Below are positions 1 through 7,222 of a stretch of DNA of 7,711 bases, in pieces. Source of the DNA: Emcibacteraceae bacterium (GTDB lineage Bacteria; Pseudomonadota; Alphaproteobacteria; Sphingomonadales; Emcibacteraceae); contig JAESUD010000141.1 in NCBI GenBank assembly GCA_016763335.1, forward strand, positions 1 through 7,711, written 5' to 3'. Both the position numbers and the translations under genes were made by a program. Every line of letters starts with the position of its first letter. The first letter of the stretch is position 1. A model generated the notes under the pieces. That model had not been told where the DNA came from. It saw nothing but the letters and a program-made list of their open reading frames with translations, and did not search any database.

Positions 1-21
1 TATTTACCGAATTAATAATAT

Positions 22-28
22 AGATGGA
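22..28 (+). promoter_or_regulatory. weak Shine-Dalgarno-like site favouring the second ATG (36) of the TPR gene
   Basis: AGATGGA contains a GGA core 7 nt upstream of the in-frame ATG at 36, whereas nothing purine-rich precedes the ATG at 24. Starting at 36 gives a 26-residue signal peptide up to the lipobox Cys and removes an acidic residue from the n-region, which is more typical. The match is short, so the start remains undecided. Confidence 0.3.
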
Positions 29-2450
29 TAGCATCATGACGAATAATATTTTAAATAAACCAGTTTTAAAAACATTCCTTGCGGTTGTTGGCTTTACCAT
101 GCTTGCTGCCTGTAGTTCACCAGAAGAAATAAAACAGGCCCATTATGAAAATGGCATGGAATTATTGGACGAACAAAATATTATTAAAGCAAGTCTTGAA
201 TTTCGTAATGCTCTTCAAATTGATGATACTTTTGTTCCGGCTTGGTATGGTTTGTCCTTGGTTGAAGAAGAAAAAAAAGAATGGGTAAAAGTAAATGTCA
301 TTCTAAATAAAATAATTGAACTTGAGCCAACCCATTTAAACGCCCAAGTTAGACTTGGCACATTATTAATGATGGCGGGACAACTTGATAAAGCCGTTGA
401 AATTAGTGAAACCTTGCTTCTTCTCGATAATCAGAATGCAGATGTTTTGTCGCTTCGTGCGGCTATTTTATTAAAATTAGAAGATGCCGAAGGGGCAATT
501 GAGTTTGCCAACAAATCATTAAACGCTGAACCGGGAAATGTTAAAGCAATTCAAATATTAGCAGCCGAACGTTATACAAAACGTGATTATGATGGTGCGC
601 TTGCATTCATTGCAAAAGCAAACCCAGATGAATTAAAAAGCAAAGATTTATTATATATCACCATACTTATTCATGAAACAAAAGGCGATATTGAGCAGGC
701 TGAAGCGACCTTTAAACAAATGGTAGATAGCTATCCAGAAGATCAGGAAGTGAGAATTGCCTTTGTCAATTTTTATGTTCAAAATAAAGATATTGATGCG
801 GCAGAACAAGTATTAAGGGACCTCGCTGCGCTTGACCCTTCTAATTTTGATAGAAGCATTGATGTTGTCCGCTTTTTAAACAGTTATAGAGGCGAGAAAG
901 CCGCTGAGGATGAACTTACAAACCTTATTCAACGCGGGACAGATGTCGTTCGTTATCAATTAGCATTAGCAGAATTTCATCTAACAAATAATAAACGCGA
1001 AGAAGCTAAAATTATATTTGGCAGAATTGTTGATAGGACGGGGAGTTCAGAAGATGGATTAATTGCCGGAGCTAAGTTGGCCGCAATGGCCATTAGTGAA
1101 GGTAATACAGAACAGGCCTCAGAAATTATTGCGCAAATACTTGAAATAGATCCTATTAATGTTTCCGCACTCGAAATGCGCGGCTCAATCAACTTAAATG
1201 ATAACAAATATGATAATGCTATTCAGGACTTAAGGATTGTATTAAGTGAAACACCACAATCCGTTCGGGCATCGATTTTACTTTCTTCGGCATATGAACT
1301 AAGCGGCTCAATTGAACTAGCCGATGATACACTGGCCGATGCAGTTCGGTTTAGTGATAATGATAGCAGTGTTGCCATTGCCTATGCCAATTTTTTAATT
1401 AAACAGTCAGCGCCTGCAAGAGCGGAAAATGTTCTGATGGAAGTAATGAAGTTTAAGCCTTCCGATACTGATATTTTAAAATCACTGGCCAGAGTTCGTT
1501 TGATCCGTCAGGACTGGTTAGGGGCGCAGCAAATTGCCGATGCCATCAAGAAGCTTGACGAAAATGATGATGTTAGTAATGAAATTGAAGGATTGGCATT
1601 TAATGGCCAGCAAAATTATGAACAAAGTATTTTATCGTTTAAAAATGCTTATGAGCAGTCAAATAGCAGTACAAGGCCGTTAGCATCACTTATCAATGCT
1701 TATATTCGCGCGGGAAAAACTGTGGAAGCAGAAAATTTCTTAGACAGTGTGCTCGTCGATGATCCTGATAATTATCAGGCCCTAATTTTATTAGGCAGGT
1801 TATATAATTTTATTCAAACCCCGGACGAAGCTGTTAAAGTTTTTGAAAAAGCTATTGCCGCAAACCCAGAAGTAGATACGGCCTATATGAGCCTTCTTTC
1901 TCATTATATTCGGTCAGATGATAATGCCTCAGCTTTAAAAGTAACAGAACGTGCTCTTTCCTCAGTAGAAAATAAAGTCGGTCTCCAGTTGATGAAAGCA
2001 CATATTTTTGAACGAGAAAAAGATTTTGAAGCGGCCATTCGGGTATATGAAGAAATGTATGCTGAAAATTCTACAATTGATATTGTGGTTAACAACCTTG
2101 CCAGCTTATTATCAGAGCACCGTACAGACAATGAAAGCATGAATAGAGCGCAAGCATTAGCCGTTCGGTTCCGCCAGTCTTCTATTCCTCATTTCAAGGA
2201 TACTCTTGGATGGATTTATTATAAAACAGGTGATATACAGTCCGCGACATCAATTTTACAAGATGCCGTCGAGCAATTACCAACCAATATATATTTCAGA
2301 TATCATTTGGGCATGGCTTATATGGCAAATGAAAGACACGCGGCAGCGGGCAGAGAGTTTGAAGAGGTGATCAAACTTTCAGAAACGCAACCGTTTGAAG
2401 AATTACAAGAAGTTAAAGACTTGCTCGCGGGTATTAATCCTTCTAGCTAA
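24..2450 (+). CDS. prsT: PrsT-like TPR-repeat lipoprotein (XrtA/PEP-CTERM system type)
   Basis: The product is a predicted lipidated, periplasm-facing scaffold made almost wholly of tetratricopeptide-like helix pairs. A signal peptide (Lys12, Lys16, then a hydrophobic stretch) ends in the lipobox LAAC with Cys30, the only cysteine in the protein. Ser at +2 suggests outer-membrane sorting. Helical repeats start near residue 40 and continue to about 795; typical repeat ends are EPTHLNAQ, DPDNYQAL and NPEVDTAY. The C-terminal block resembles the family of PEP-CTERM TPR lipoproteins: NNLASLLS near residue 690, DTLGWIYY near 726, then a YHLGMAY repeat. The length (808) fits that family, whose members accompany exosortase A exopolysaccharide loci. 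The gene ends in tandem in-frame stops (TAATAA) and probably shares an operon with the ATPase gene 23 bp downstream. The start could instead be the ATG at 36. A generic TPR protein of another polysaccharide export system is the main alternative; the symbol is by family resemblance. Confidence 0.8.
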   Translation: MDSIMTNNILNKPVLKTFLAVVGFTMLAACSSPEEIKQAHYENGMELLDEQNIIKASLEFRNALQIDDTFVPAWYGLSLVEEEKKEWVKVNVILNKIIELEPTHLNAQVRLGTLLMMAGQLDKAVEISETLLLLDNQNADVLSLRAAILLKLEDAEGAIEFANKSLNAEPGNVKAIQILAAERYTKRDYDGALAFIAKANPDELKSKDLLYITILIHETKGDIEQAEATFKQMVDSYPEDQEVRIAFVNFYVQNKDIDAAEQVLRDLAALDPSNFDRSIDVVRFLNSYRGEKAAEDELTNLIQRGTDVVRYQLALAEFHLTNNKREEAKIIFGRIVDRTGSSEDGLIAGAKLAAMAISEGNTEQASEIIAQILEIDPINVSALEMRGSINLNDNKYDNAIQDLRIVLSETPQSVRASILLSSAYELSGSIELADDTLADAVRFSDNDSSVAIAYANFLIKQSAPARAENVLMEVMKFKPSDTDILKSLARVRLIRQDWLGAQQIADAIKKLDENDDVSNEIEGLAFNGQQNYEQSILSFKNAYEQSNSSTRPLASLINAYIRAGKTVEAENFLDSVLVDDPDNYQALILLGRLYNFIQTPDEAVKVFEKAIAANPEVDTAYMSLLSHYIRSDDNASALKVTERALSSVENKVGLQLMKAHIFEREKDFEAAIRVYEEMYAENSTIDIVVNNLASLLSEHRTDNESMNRAQALAVRFRQSSIPHFKDTLGWIYYKTGDIQSATSILQDAVEQLPTNIYFRYHLGMAYMANERHAAAGREFEEVIKLSETQPFEELQEVKDLLAGINPSS

Positions 2451-2473
2451 TAACAGATGAAGTTACGTTAAAA

Positions 2474-3412
2474 ATGTATAATGAATTTTATGGACTGACA
2501 GAAAAACCGTTTTCAATTTTACCTGACCCGGATTTTATTTATTGGGGACAGAACCATTCGCTGGCTTTTAGTATGTTGGAATATGGTATATTAAACCAGG
2601 CTGGTTTTACGGTTATTACCGGTGAAGTAGGGTGTGGGAAAACCACCCTTATTCGTCATTTGTTAAATAGTCTAGGTGATGATCTTAATGTCGGGTTAAT
2701 TTCAAATGTTCAGGATGATCGTGGAGATTTATTGCAATGGGTATTGCTTGCCTATGGTCAACCGTTTGAAGAAGAATCAAGTGTAAAACTTTTTGACCAG
2801 TTTCAAAAATTTATTATTGAGGAATATGGGCGCGGGCGTAAAACCATTCTTATCGTTGATGAAGCACAAAATTTAGGGATTAAAACTCTTGAACAATTAA
2901 GACTTCTCTCCAATATCAACGCCGATAAGCACCAAATTTTACAACTTATTTTAGTAGGGCAACCTCAGCTTAAAGATCTATTACAAAGACCAGAGCTTGT
3001 ACAATTCTCACAGCGTATTTCTTCTGATTTCTATTTAAAGCCGTTTAACCTTGAAGAAGTTGAAGCCTATATTGAGCATCGACTTAAAATTGCGGGATGT
3101 GAAGATAAAATTTTTGATGATGAAGCCTGCACCTATATATATATGGCTAGTCAAGGCATTCCCCGTTTAATTAATATTATTTGTGATACGGCCCTGATTT
3201 ATGGTTTCTCGGACGATGTAAAAACAGTTTCAAAAGATTTAGTCGAAAAAGTTATTGCCGATAAAGGCCGTCATGGGATTCTCCATTATTCTGAAGTTAA
3301 TAAAACAAAAACCAATAAACTTTATGAAATTCCAGATTCTAGTGATGGGCCGGCCTTGATCATACATGATCAAAATCTTGCCAAATATCTTCTTAAAAAA
3401 GCAAAAGAGTAA
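2474..3412 (+). CDS. AAA ATPase, GspA/ExeA-like, XrtA-system-associated type
   Basis: This is a cytosolic P-loop ATPase of the ExeA/GspA-type AAA family. The start MYNEFYGL followed by KPF and PDP near residues 11-19 is characteristic of the family and fixes the start, although no clear Shine-Dalgarno is visible. Walker A is GEVGCGKTT (residues 50-58), Walker B is ILIVDEAQ (125-132), the sensor-1 region is LILVGQP (158-164), a candidate arginine finger lies in QRISSDF (R181), and sensor 2 is GIPRLIN (228-234). The protein stops at 312 residues with a short polar tail (from about 275). It has no membrane segment and no peptidoglycan-binding domain, unlike GspA/ExeA of type II secretion. Such short forms are known next to exosortase A and exopolysaccharide genes, which agrees with the PrsT-like gene 23 bp upstream. 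The probable role is to energise or regulate polysaccharide assembly or export; its direct partner is not known from the sequence. A type II secretion accessory ATPase is the alternative. Confidence 0.85.
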   Translation: MYNEFYGLTEKPFSILPDPDFIYWGQNHSLAFSMLEYGILNQAGFTVITGEVGCGKTTLIRHLLNSLGDDLNVGLISNVQDDRGDLLQWVLLAYGQPFEEESSVKLFDQFQKFIIEEYGRGRKTILIVDEAQNLGIKTLEQLRLLSNINADKHQILQLILVGQPQLKDLLQRPELVQFSQRISSDFYLKPFNLEEVEAYIEHRLKIAGCEDKIFDDEACTYIYMASQGIPRLINIICDTALIYGFSDDVKTVSKDLVEKVIADKGRHGILHYSEVNKTKTNKLYEIPDSSDGPALIIHDQNLAKYLLKKAKE

Positions 3413-3429
3413 TTTTTAAGCTACCTATA

Positions 3430-6015
3430 TTATTTTTTTAAAATTAACCAATAAGACTTTATTGTCTCATCAATTAAAATTTTATAAGAACCGTTTGAAT
3501 ATGTGTGGGGTAAATCAAACTCTTTACCATATTTATTAAGCAAGAAAAGCTTAAGTCCCGGTTTTGCTTTAATAGTGATAGCACCGTTTAATGGTTCGGA
3601 AAGAAATGGCATAGAATTATTTGGCGATGGTTCGGTTCGACTTGCCAGTGAAATGAGAATATTTTCAGAGTTATTTATGGCATATCCATCAAGACTTTGT
3701 ACCGCAATAGCCGCATTGACATTTTTGAAATCAACAATTATGTCATCAAGTACAATGCTTTTTCCACCAATCCATCCCATGGCAATTTGTGATTTATCAC
3801 TATTTACGGTGTAAATACCATCTATCCAGTTTCTGGTTAATTCCCCAGTATCCGAACGGACAAAATCTTGACCGTCTGGGATAAAATTTTGGTTTTTATT
3901 AGTTACTTTGATGGTTTTTTCATCAAGCTTTGCAGGCTTCAACCATGGTAATTCTTCGGTAATTGGCAAATCAATTACCAATTTGCTTTGCTCCATTAAA
4001 GTACGAATAGTTTGTGAATTTGCAGGAGTATTGCTTTGATTATAAAAGCTGTTTTTATCAAGTGACAACGCATAAGTATTAATGGCCGCACTGACATGCC
4101 CTGCACGGTATAACAGGGCGCCAACGGGCATCATTGCCATTGTCGCCGGATCATTAAATGTTGAATAATTGCTAGGACGGCCAAGTTTATTTAAGGGTTG
4201 TTGGCTATATCCATATTGCATCAACGCATCCCAGCCTTGCAGCGCCGATACCGCTGCTAGATAAACCGGACTCGAAAAACGGTCAAACGTATTCGGGAAT
4301 GGTTCAACGTTCCATTCACTGACTGATAGTGGCATACCATTTACCTGAGCCGCACCAATCCAGTTAATAAAATTATCTTTCACTCGCGGGTTTGTTTTGA
4401 AAAAATCCGGACGCCCATATGTATGAACGTCAATCATTGTCCCGTCCGTTAACGCTGGAAGGCTAGATAACGGCATTTTTCCCCATGAATTCGTGGTGGT
4501 AACAGAAGATTTAAGATCAAGGGATTTTAAATGAGAGATCATTCTGGAATTAAATTTATGTTCAAGATCATTTAAAAATATTTTAGAAACACCAAACTCC
4601 CATGAGCGCCAGATTTTATTTTTTGAAAGGTTAAATTCATCAGCAAATTCATTAGCAATATCAGTATATTTTTCATTTGAATTTGGTACTTTTCTATCAG
4701 GAAGCAAGGCATTTGCAAAATGGTGAGTAAGGTCATTTTCATTGGTTATCATTACATTGATAATCGCAGGGTCATCCTTATAAGCAAGTCCAGTATACTC
4801 ATTCACATGATTTAAATAAGCCTCATTGAATTCTTTCATACGTGCTTCAATACCATCATTTATATAAGTAAATCCGCGGCCAAGGGTAGGGGTTTTACCT
4901 TTTGATATTTCATCAAAGTTATCGATGTTATCTTGTTCAGTATAACTACGTGCAACGTTAAGGTCCAACCAGACATATATTCCTTCTTCCTTTAAGGCAT
5001 TAATCCATAAATCGAGCATTTTAAGAGATGAGGGGTCAAATTTGGAATTTCCCGGCGCATATTTGCCAAAAATATTAGGCTTTACCCAATAAGAATCGTG
5101 ATGATGAAGGCGGACAAGGTTAAAGCCTAACATCGATAGCCGTTTTGCGTGTGCTGTAATATTACTAGGGCTGGTTCGATATAATGCGTATGCCTGAATA
5201 TTGGTTCCCCAAAAACGAACTTCACGGCCATCTTCAAAAACAAGTTTTTCACCATCAGCCTTTAAAAATCCATGTTTTCCGGCCGGGATTTCATCTTTAT
5301 TTAAAAAACTAAGATCAACCGGTGAATAAGATGGATGGATCATATCCTTATGCCATTTAAAATCCGGCTTTCCGCCCAATCTTTCTGGTAAAGTAGCAAG
5401 AACTTTTCCATCAATGGGGAGAGTAACACTCATCGTTAGGTTAGTCGTTTCCGGTTTTATATCATTTTGGTAGAAAAAGGCGCGAATTTGCCTTTTATTT
5501 CTGCCTTCAAAATATATCCGGCTTAGCGGGTTTGAAAACCGTACAGTTATTTGCTCGCATCCATTATGTCCTTCCATAATCCAACCTGAGTTATCTTCAA
5601 GTAATTCGACATTCACATCATCATTATCATCATAATCCAACCTGAACACGATGCCGCCACCAATAACATCGGAAAGTGCTCTGCGTGATTGCAAAGTATA
5701 ATCCCAACTCATCTGATTTGGTTCGCTTACTTTCGCACTGCCTGAAAGAGAAAGTGATAAGTTAGAAACACTCGTTTTAAATGTGTAATTTTTACCACCG
5801 AGAGTTTTAATTTCATTTTTAGAACCTGCCCATCTCCAATTATCTTCCCAAAAAACATATTTTGAATTTACAAGATTTTTGGAATTTGAATTTATATTAA
5901 AAAGTCCTGATTTTTCATCAAAAACCAATTCGCATTGTTGTGCAAACGTAATTTGCGATATAATGCTGAATATAAATCCGAAGAGTACTGTTCTAAAATG
6001 TAACATATTATTCAT
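3430..6015 (-). CDS. secreted clan GH-A (GH5-like) glycoside hydrolase, subfamily unknown
   Basis: The product is an exported, retaining-type glycoside hydrolase candidate. A Sec signal peptide covers residues 1-25 (hydrophobic FGFIFSIIS, likely cleavage TFA|QQ). Residues 26 to about 215 look like a beta-sandwich and hold the only two cysteines (C28, C153), a possible disulfide, plus an acidic stretch at 127-133. The barrel starts near FWGTN (268-272), followed by VRLHHHD (301-307), NEN (425-427; E426 the expected acid/base), VHTYG (530-534) and VSEWN (565-569; E567 the expected nucleophile). Residues from about 700 to 861 look like a second beta domain. No lipobox, PEP-CTERM tail or membrane anchor is seen, so it is probably periplasmic or released. 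The gene stands alone: it converges on the ATPase gene with 17 bp between stops and diverges from rmlB. By analogy with PslG-type enzymes of exopolysaccharide loci it may cut or trim the polymer made here (inference). The substrate and exact family cannot be read from the sequence; a catabolic beta-glycosidase is the alternative. Confidence 0.8.
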   Translation of the reverse strand: MNNMLHFRTVLFGFIFSIISQITFAQQCELVFDEKSGLFNINSNSKNLVNSKYVFWEDNWRWAGSKNEIKTLGGKNYTFKTSVSNLSLSLSGSAKVSEPNQMSWDYTLQSRRALSDVIGGGIVFRLDYDDNDDVNVELLEDNSGWIMEGHNGCEQITVRFSNPLSRIYFEGRNKRQIRAFFYQNDIKPETTNLTMSVTLPIDGKVLATLPERLGGKPDFKWHKDMIHPSYSPVDLSFLNKDEIPAGKHGFLKADGEKLVFEDGREVRFWGTNIQAYALYRTSPSNITAHAKRLSMLGFNLVRLHHHDSYWVKPNIFGKYAPGNSKFDPSSLKMLDLWINALKEEGIYVWLDLNVARSYTEQDNIDNFDEISKGKTPTLGRGFTYINDGIEARMKEFNEAYLNHVNEYTGLAYKDDPAIINVMITNENDLTHHFANALLPDRKVPNSNEKYTDIANEFADEFNLSKNKIWRSWEFGVSKIFLNDLEHKFNSRMISHLKSLDLKSSVTTTNSWGKMPLSSLPALTDGTMIDVHTYGRPDFFKTNPRVKDNFINWIGAAQVNGMPLSVSEWNVEPFPNTFDRFSSPVYLAAVSALQGWDALMQYGYSQQPLNKLGRPSNYSTFNDPATMAMMPVGALLYRAGHVSAAINTYALSLDKNSFYNQSNTPANSQTIRTLMEQSKLVIDLPITEELPWLKPAKLDEKTIKVTNKNQNFIPDGQDFVRSDTGELTRNWIDGIYTVNSDKSQIAMGWIGGKSIVLDDIIVDFKNVNAAIAVQSLDGYAINNSENILISLASRTEPSPNNSMPFLSEPLNGAITIKAKPGLKLFLLNKYGKEFDLPHTYSNGSYKILIDETIKSYWLILKK

Positions 6016-6019
6016 TAAA

Positions 6020-6023
6020 CCCT
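6020..6023 (-). promoter_or_regulatory. ribosome binding site of the glycoside hydrolase gene
   Basis: On the minus strand AGGG lies 4 nt upstream of the ATG at 6015. The next in-frame ATG (Met4, 6006) would be 13 nt away, so the first ATG is the better start. Both leave the signal peptide intact. Confidence 0.5.
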
Positions 6024-6040
6024 GATAAATGTAGTTTTTT

Positions 6041-6069
6041 ATTATAAAAATGTAATGGCGTTTATTTAA
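6041..6069 (-). promoter_or_regulatory. candidate sigma70 promoter, proximal, for the glycoside hydrolase gene
   Basis: On the minus strand a perfect TATAAT (6041-6046) sits 17 bp downstream of TTAAAT (6064-6069), a weak -35 with three of six consensus bases. The predicted transcript would begin near 6034 and carry a leader of about 18 nt that includes the AGGG site. The region is so AT-rich that chance matches are likely. Confidence 0.35.
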
Positions 6070-6076
6070 TGTAAAT

Positions 6077-6104
6077 ATTATGGTTATATATTTTGTTATG
6101 TAAA
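6077..6104 (-). promoter_or_regulatory. candidate sigma70 promoter, distal, for the glycoside hydrolase gene
   Basis: On the minus strand TTTACA (6099-6104, five of six -35 bases) and CATAAT (6077-6082, five of six -10 bases) are 16 bp apart, the best-balanced hexamer pair in the intergenic region. The leader would be about 55 nt. Its -35 overlaps one of the ATGTA repeats, so a factor binding the repeat could block it (inference). Confidence 0.4.
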
Positions 6105-6110
6105 TATAGT
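6105..6110 (+). promoter_or_regulatory. candidate -10 element for rmlB
   Basis: TATAGT matches five of six -10 bases and would start transcription near 6117, giving a leader of about 18 nt that contains the rmlB ribosome binding site. No good -35 lies 16-18 bp upstream. An alternative is TATATT (6087-6092) with TTTAAT (6065-6070), 16 bp apart. Either could need an activator; the ATGTA repeat just upstream would be suitably placed (inference). Confidence 0.25.
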
Positions 6111-6123
6111 TTTAGCCAAAAAT

Positions 6124-6127
6124 GAGG
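6124..6127 (+). promoter_or_regulatory. ribosome binding site fixing the GTG start of rmlB
   Basis: GAGG is followed by a 7-nt T-only spacer and then GTG at 6135. The N-terminus read from this GTG begins exactly at the first beta strand of the Rossmann fold, as expected for RmlB, so the rare start codon is well supported. Confidence 0.7.
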
Positions 6128-6134
6128 TTTTTTT

Positions 6135-7199
6135 GTGAACATATTAATAACCGGAGGTGCTGGTTTTATCGGAAGTGCTCTTGTTCGTTATATTATCGAG
6201 CATACAGAACATGACGTTATAAATCTTGATAAATTGACTTACGCAGGAAATTTAGAATCTATTGCTACCGTATCAGCAAGCAGCCGTTATCATTTTGCAC
6301 AAGTCGATATTTGTGATGCTGTAAAAGTATCCGCAGTGTTTAACCAGTTTATGCCGGATATCATCATTCACCTTGCGGCGGAATCCCATGTTGATCGTTC
6401 CATTGATGGACCGGGTGAATTTATTAAAACAAATATTGTCGGTACATATGTATTGCTTGATGTCGCAAAAGAATATTGGAACGGATTGCCGGATAAGAAA
6501 AAGGCAAAATTCCGTTTTCATTATGTTTCCACTGATGAAGTCTACGGTGACCTCGGTCATGGTGATGCCTTATTCACTGAAGAGACGGCATATGATCCAA
6601 GTTCACCATATTCAGCATCCAAGGCAAGCTCTGATCATCTGGTTAGAGCATGGCAAAGAACCTATGGCTTCCCGACCGTCATCACAAATTGCTCAAATAA
6701 TTATGGCCCCTATCACTTTCCAGAAAAACTTATCCCGCATATGATCTTAAATGCGTTAGACGGAAAACCATTGCCAATTTATGGTGACGGTAGCCAAGTG
6801 AGGGACTGGCTTTATGTCGATGACCATGCAAGAGCGCTTTATTTAGTCGCAACTACGGGTAAAATTGGTGAAACCTATAATATTGGCGGCCATAATGAAA
6901 AAACAAATTTGCAAGTGGTTAAAACCATCTGTCAATTGCTTGATCAACATGGTCCTGAAAAAACCCAGGGTGTTAAAGATTATCTCGATCTAATTACATA
7001 TGTAAAAGACCGTCCGGGTCATGATTTGCGTTATGCTATTGATGCCAGTAAAATCGAACGAGAACTCGGGTGGGTGCCACAAGAAACATTCGAAAGCGGT
7101 ATGATTAAAACCATATGTTGGTATCTTGAAAACCGTAGCTGGTGGCAACGGGTACTAAATGGTGATTATAAACTATCACGCCTCGGCGCAGAAGATTAA
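6135..7199 (+). CDS. rmlB: dTDP-glucose 4,6-dehydratase
   Basis: This cytosolic NAD-dependent enzyme removes water from dTDP-glucose to give dTDP-4-keto-6-deoxyglucose, the second step of dTDP-L-rhamnose synthesis and a branch point to other deoxysugars. It is a short-chain dehydrogenase/reductase of the extended type. The NAD-binding motif GGAGFIG is at residues 7-13, and the substrate-domain start DKLTYAGN is at 32-39. The catalytic triad-like TDE is T133-D134-E135, and the YxxxK pair is Y159/K163 in YSASK. NNYGP (188-192) and [11 protein letters not shown] (221-231) are further family signatures. At 354 residues it is full length with all key residues. It uses a GTG start with GAGG 7 nt upstream. 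It diverges from the glycoside hydrolase gene across 119 bp and is followed 23 bp later by rmlA, so the two are probably cotranscribed. The symbol rfbB is a synonym. The final sugar depends on genes beyond the window (rmlC and rmlD for rhamnose). Confidence 0.96.
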   Translation: MNILITGGAGFIGSALVRYIIEHTEHDVINLDKLTYAGNLESIATVSASSRYHFAQVDICDAVKVSAVFNQFMPDIIIHLAAESHVDRSIDGPGEFIKTNIVGTYVLLDVAKEYWNGLPDKKKAKFRFHYVSTDEVYGDLGHGDALFTEETAYDPSSPYSASKASSDHLVRAWQRTYGFPTVITNCSNNYGPYHFPEKLIPHMILNALDGKPLPIYGDGSQVRDWLYVDDHARALYLVATTGKIGETYNIGGHNEKTNLQVVKTICQLLDQHGPEKTQGVKDYLDLITYVKDRPGHDLRYAIDASKIERELGWVPQETFESGMIKTICWYLENRSWWQRVLNGDYKLSRLGAED

Positions 7200-7211
7200 G
7201 ATGACAATTAA

Positions 7212-7217
7212 AAGAGA
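7212..7217 (+). promoter_or_regulatory. ribosome binding site of rmlA
   Basis: The purine run AAGAGA ends 5 nt before the ATG at 7223. It selects this ATG over the one at 7201, which in its own frame opens only 12 codons before a TAA. Confidence 0.5.
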
Positions 7218-7222
7218 CAATA

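Larger units (their letters stand above)
6029..6107 (+). repeat. cluster of four direct ATGTA motifs in the divergent promoter region
   Basis: ATGTA occurs in the same orientation at 6029, 6050, 6069 and 6098, with start-to-start spacings of 21, 19 and 29 bp. The last two copies extend to a perfect 10-bp repeat, ATGTAAATAT (6069-6078 and 6098-6107). The first two spacings are close to two helical turns. The cluster lies between two divergent genes and overlaps candidate promoter hexamers on both strands. It may be an operator array or only a product of AT-rich composition. Confidence 0.45.

Noticed and set aside
977..1207. 76-codon minus-strand open frame inside the TPR gene
   Set aside because: It is antisense to a well-supported coding region, with no family motif; a shadow of the repeat codons. 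The same holds for the minus-strand frame at 1904-2140.
2451..2473. The spacers after the TPR gene and after rmlB are both exactly 23 bp
   Set aside because: Their sequences show no similarity, so the equal length is taken as coincidence.
3410..3446. Inverted repeat TAATTTT (3410-3416) / AAAATTA (3440-3446) between the convergent genes, as a terminator
   Set aside because: The stem is 7 bp of A-T pairs only with a 23-nt loop; it would be too weak and is expected by chance in such AT-rich DNA.
3430..3600. PEP-CTERM sorting tail at the hydrolase C-terminus, expected if it were an exosortase substrate
   Set aside because: The C-terminus lacks a PEP motif, a hydrophobic helix and an arginine cluster; it ends in a beta-rich segment with two lysines.
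3503..3814. 103-codon plus-strand open frame antisense to the hydrolase 3' part
   Set aside because: The hydrolase frame is continuous over it with a good domain reading, and the plus-strand peptide has no recognisable feature.
6273..6744. Minus-strand (6273-6560) and plus-strand (6373-6744) frames inside rmlB
   Set aside because: Both overlap the catalytic core of a textbook RmlB and encode no plausible protein.
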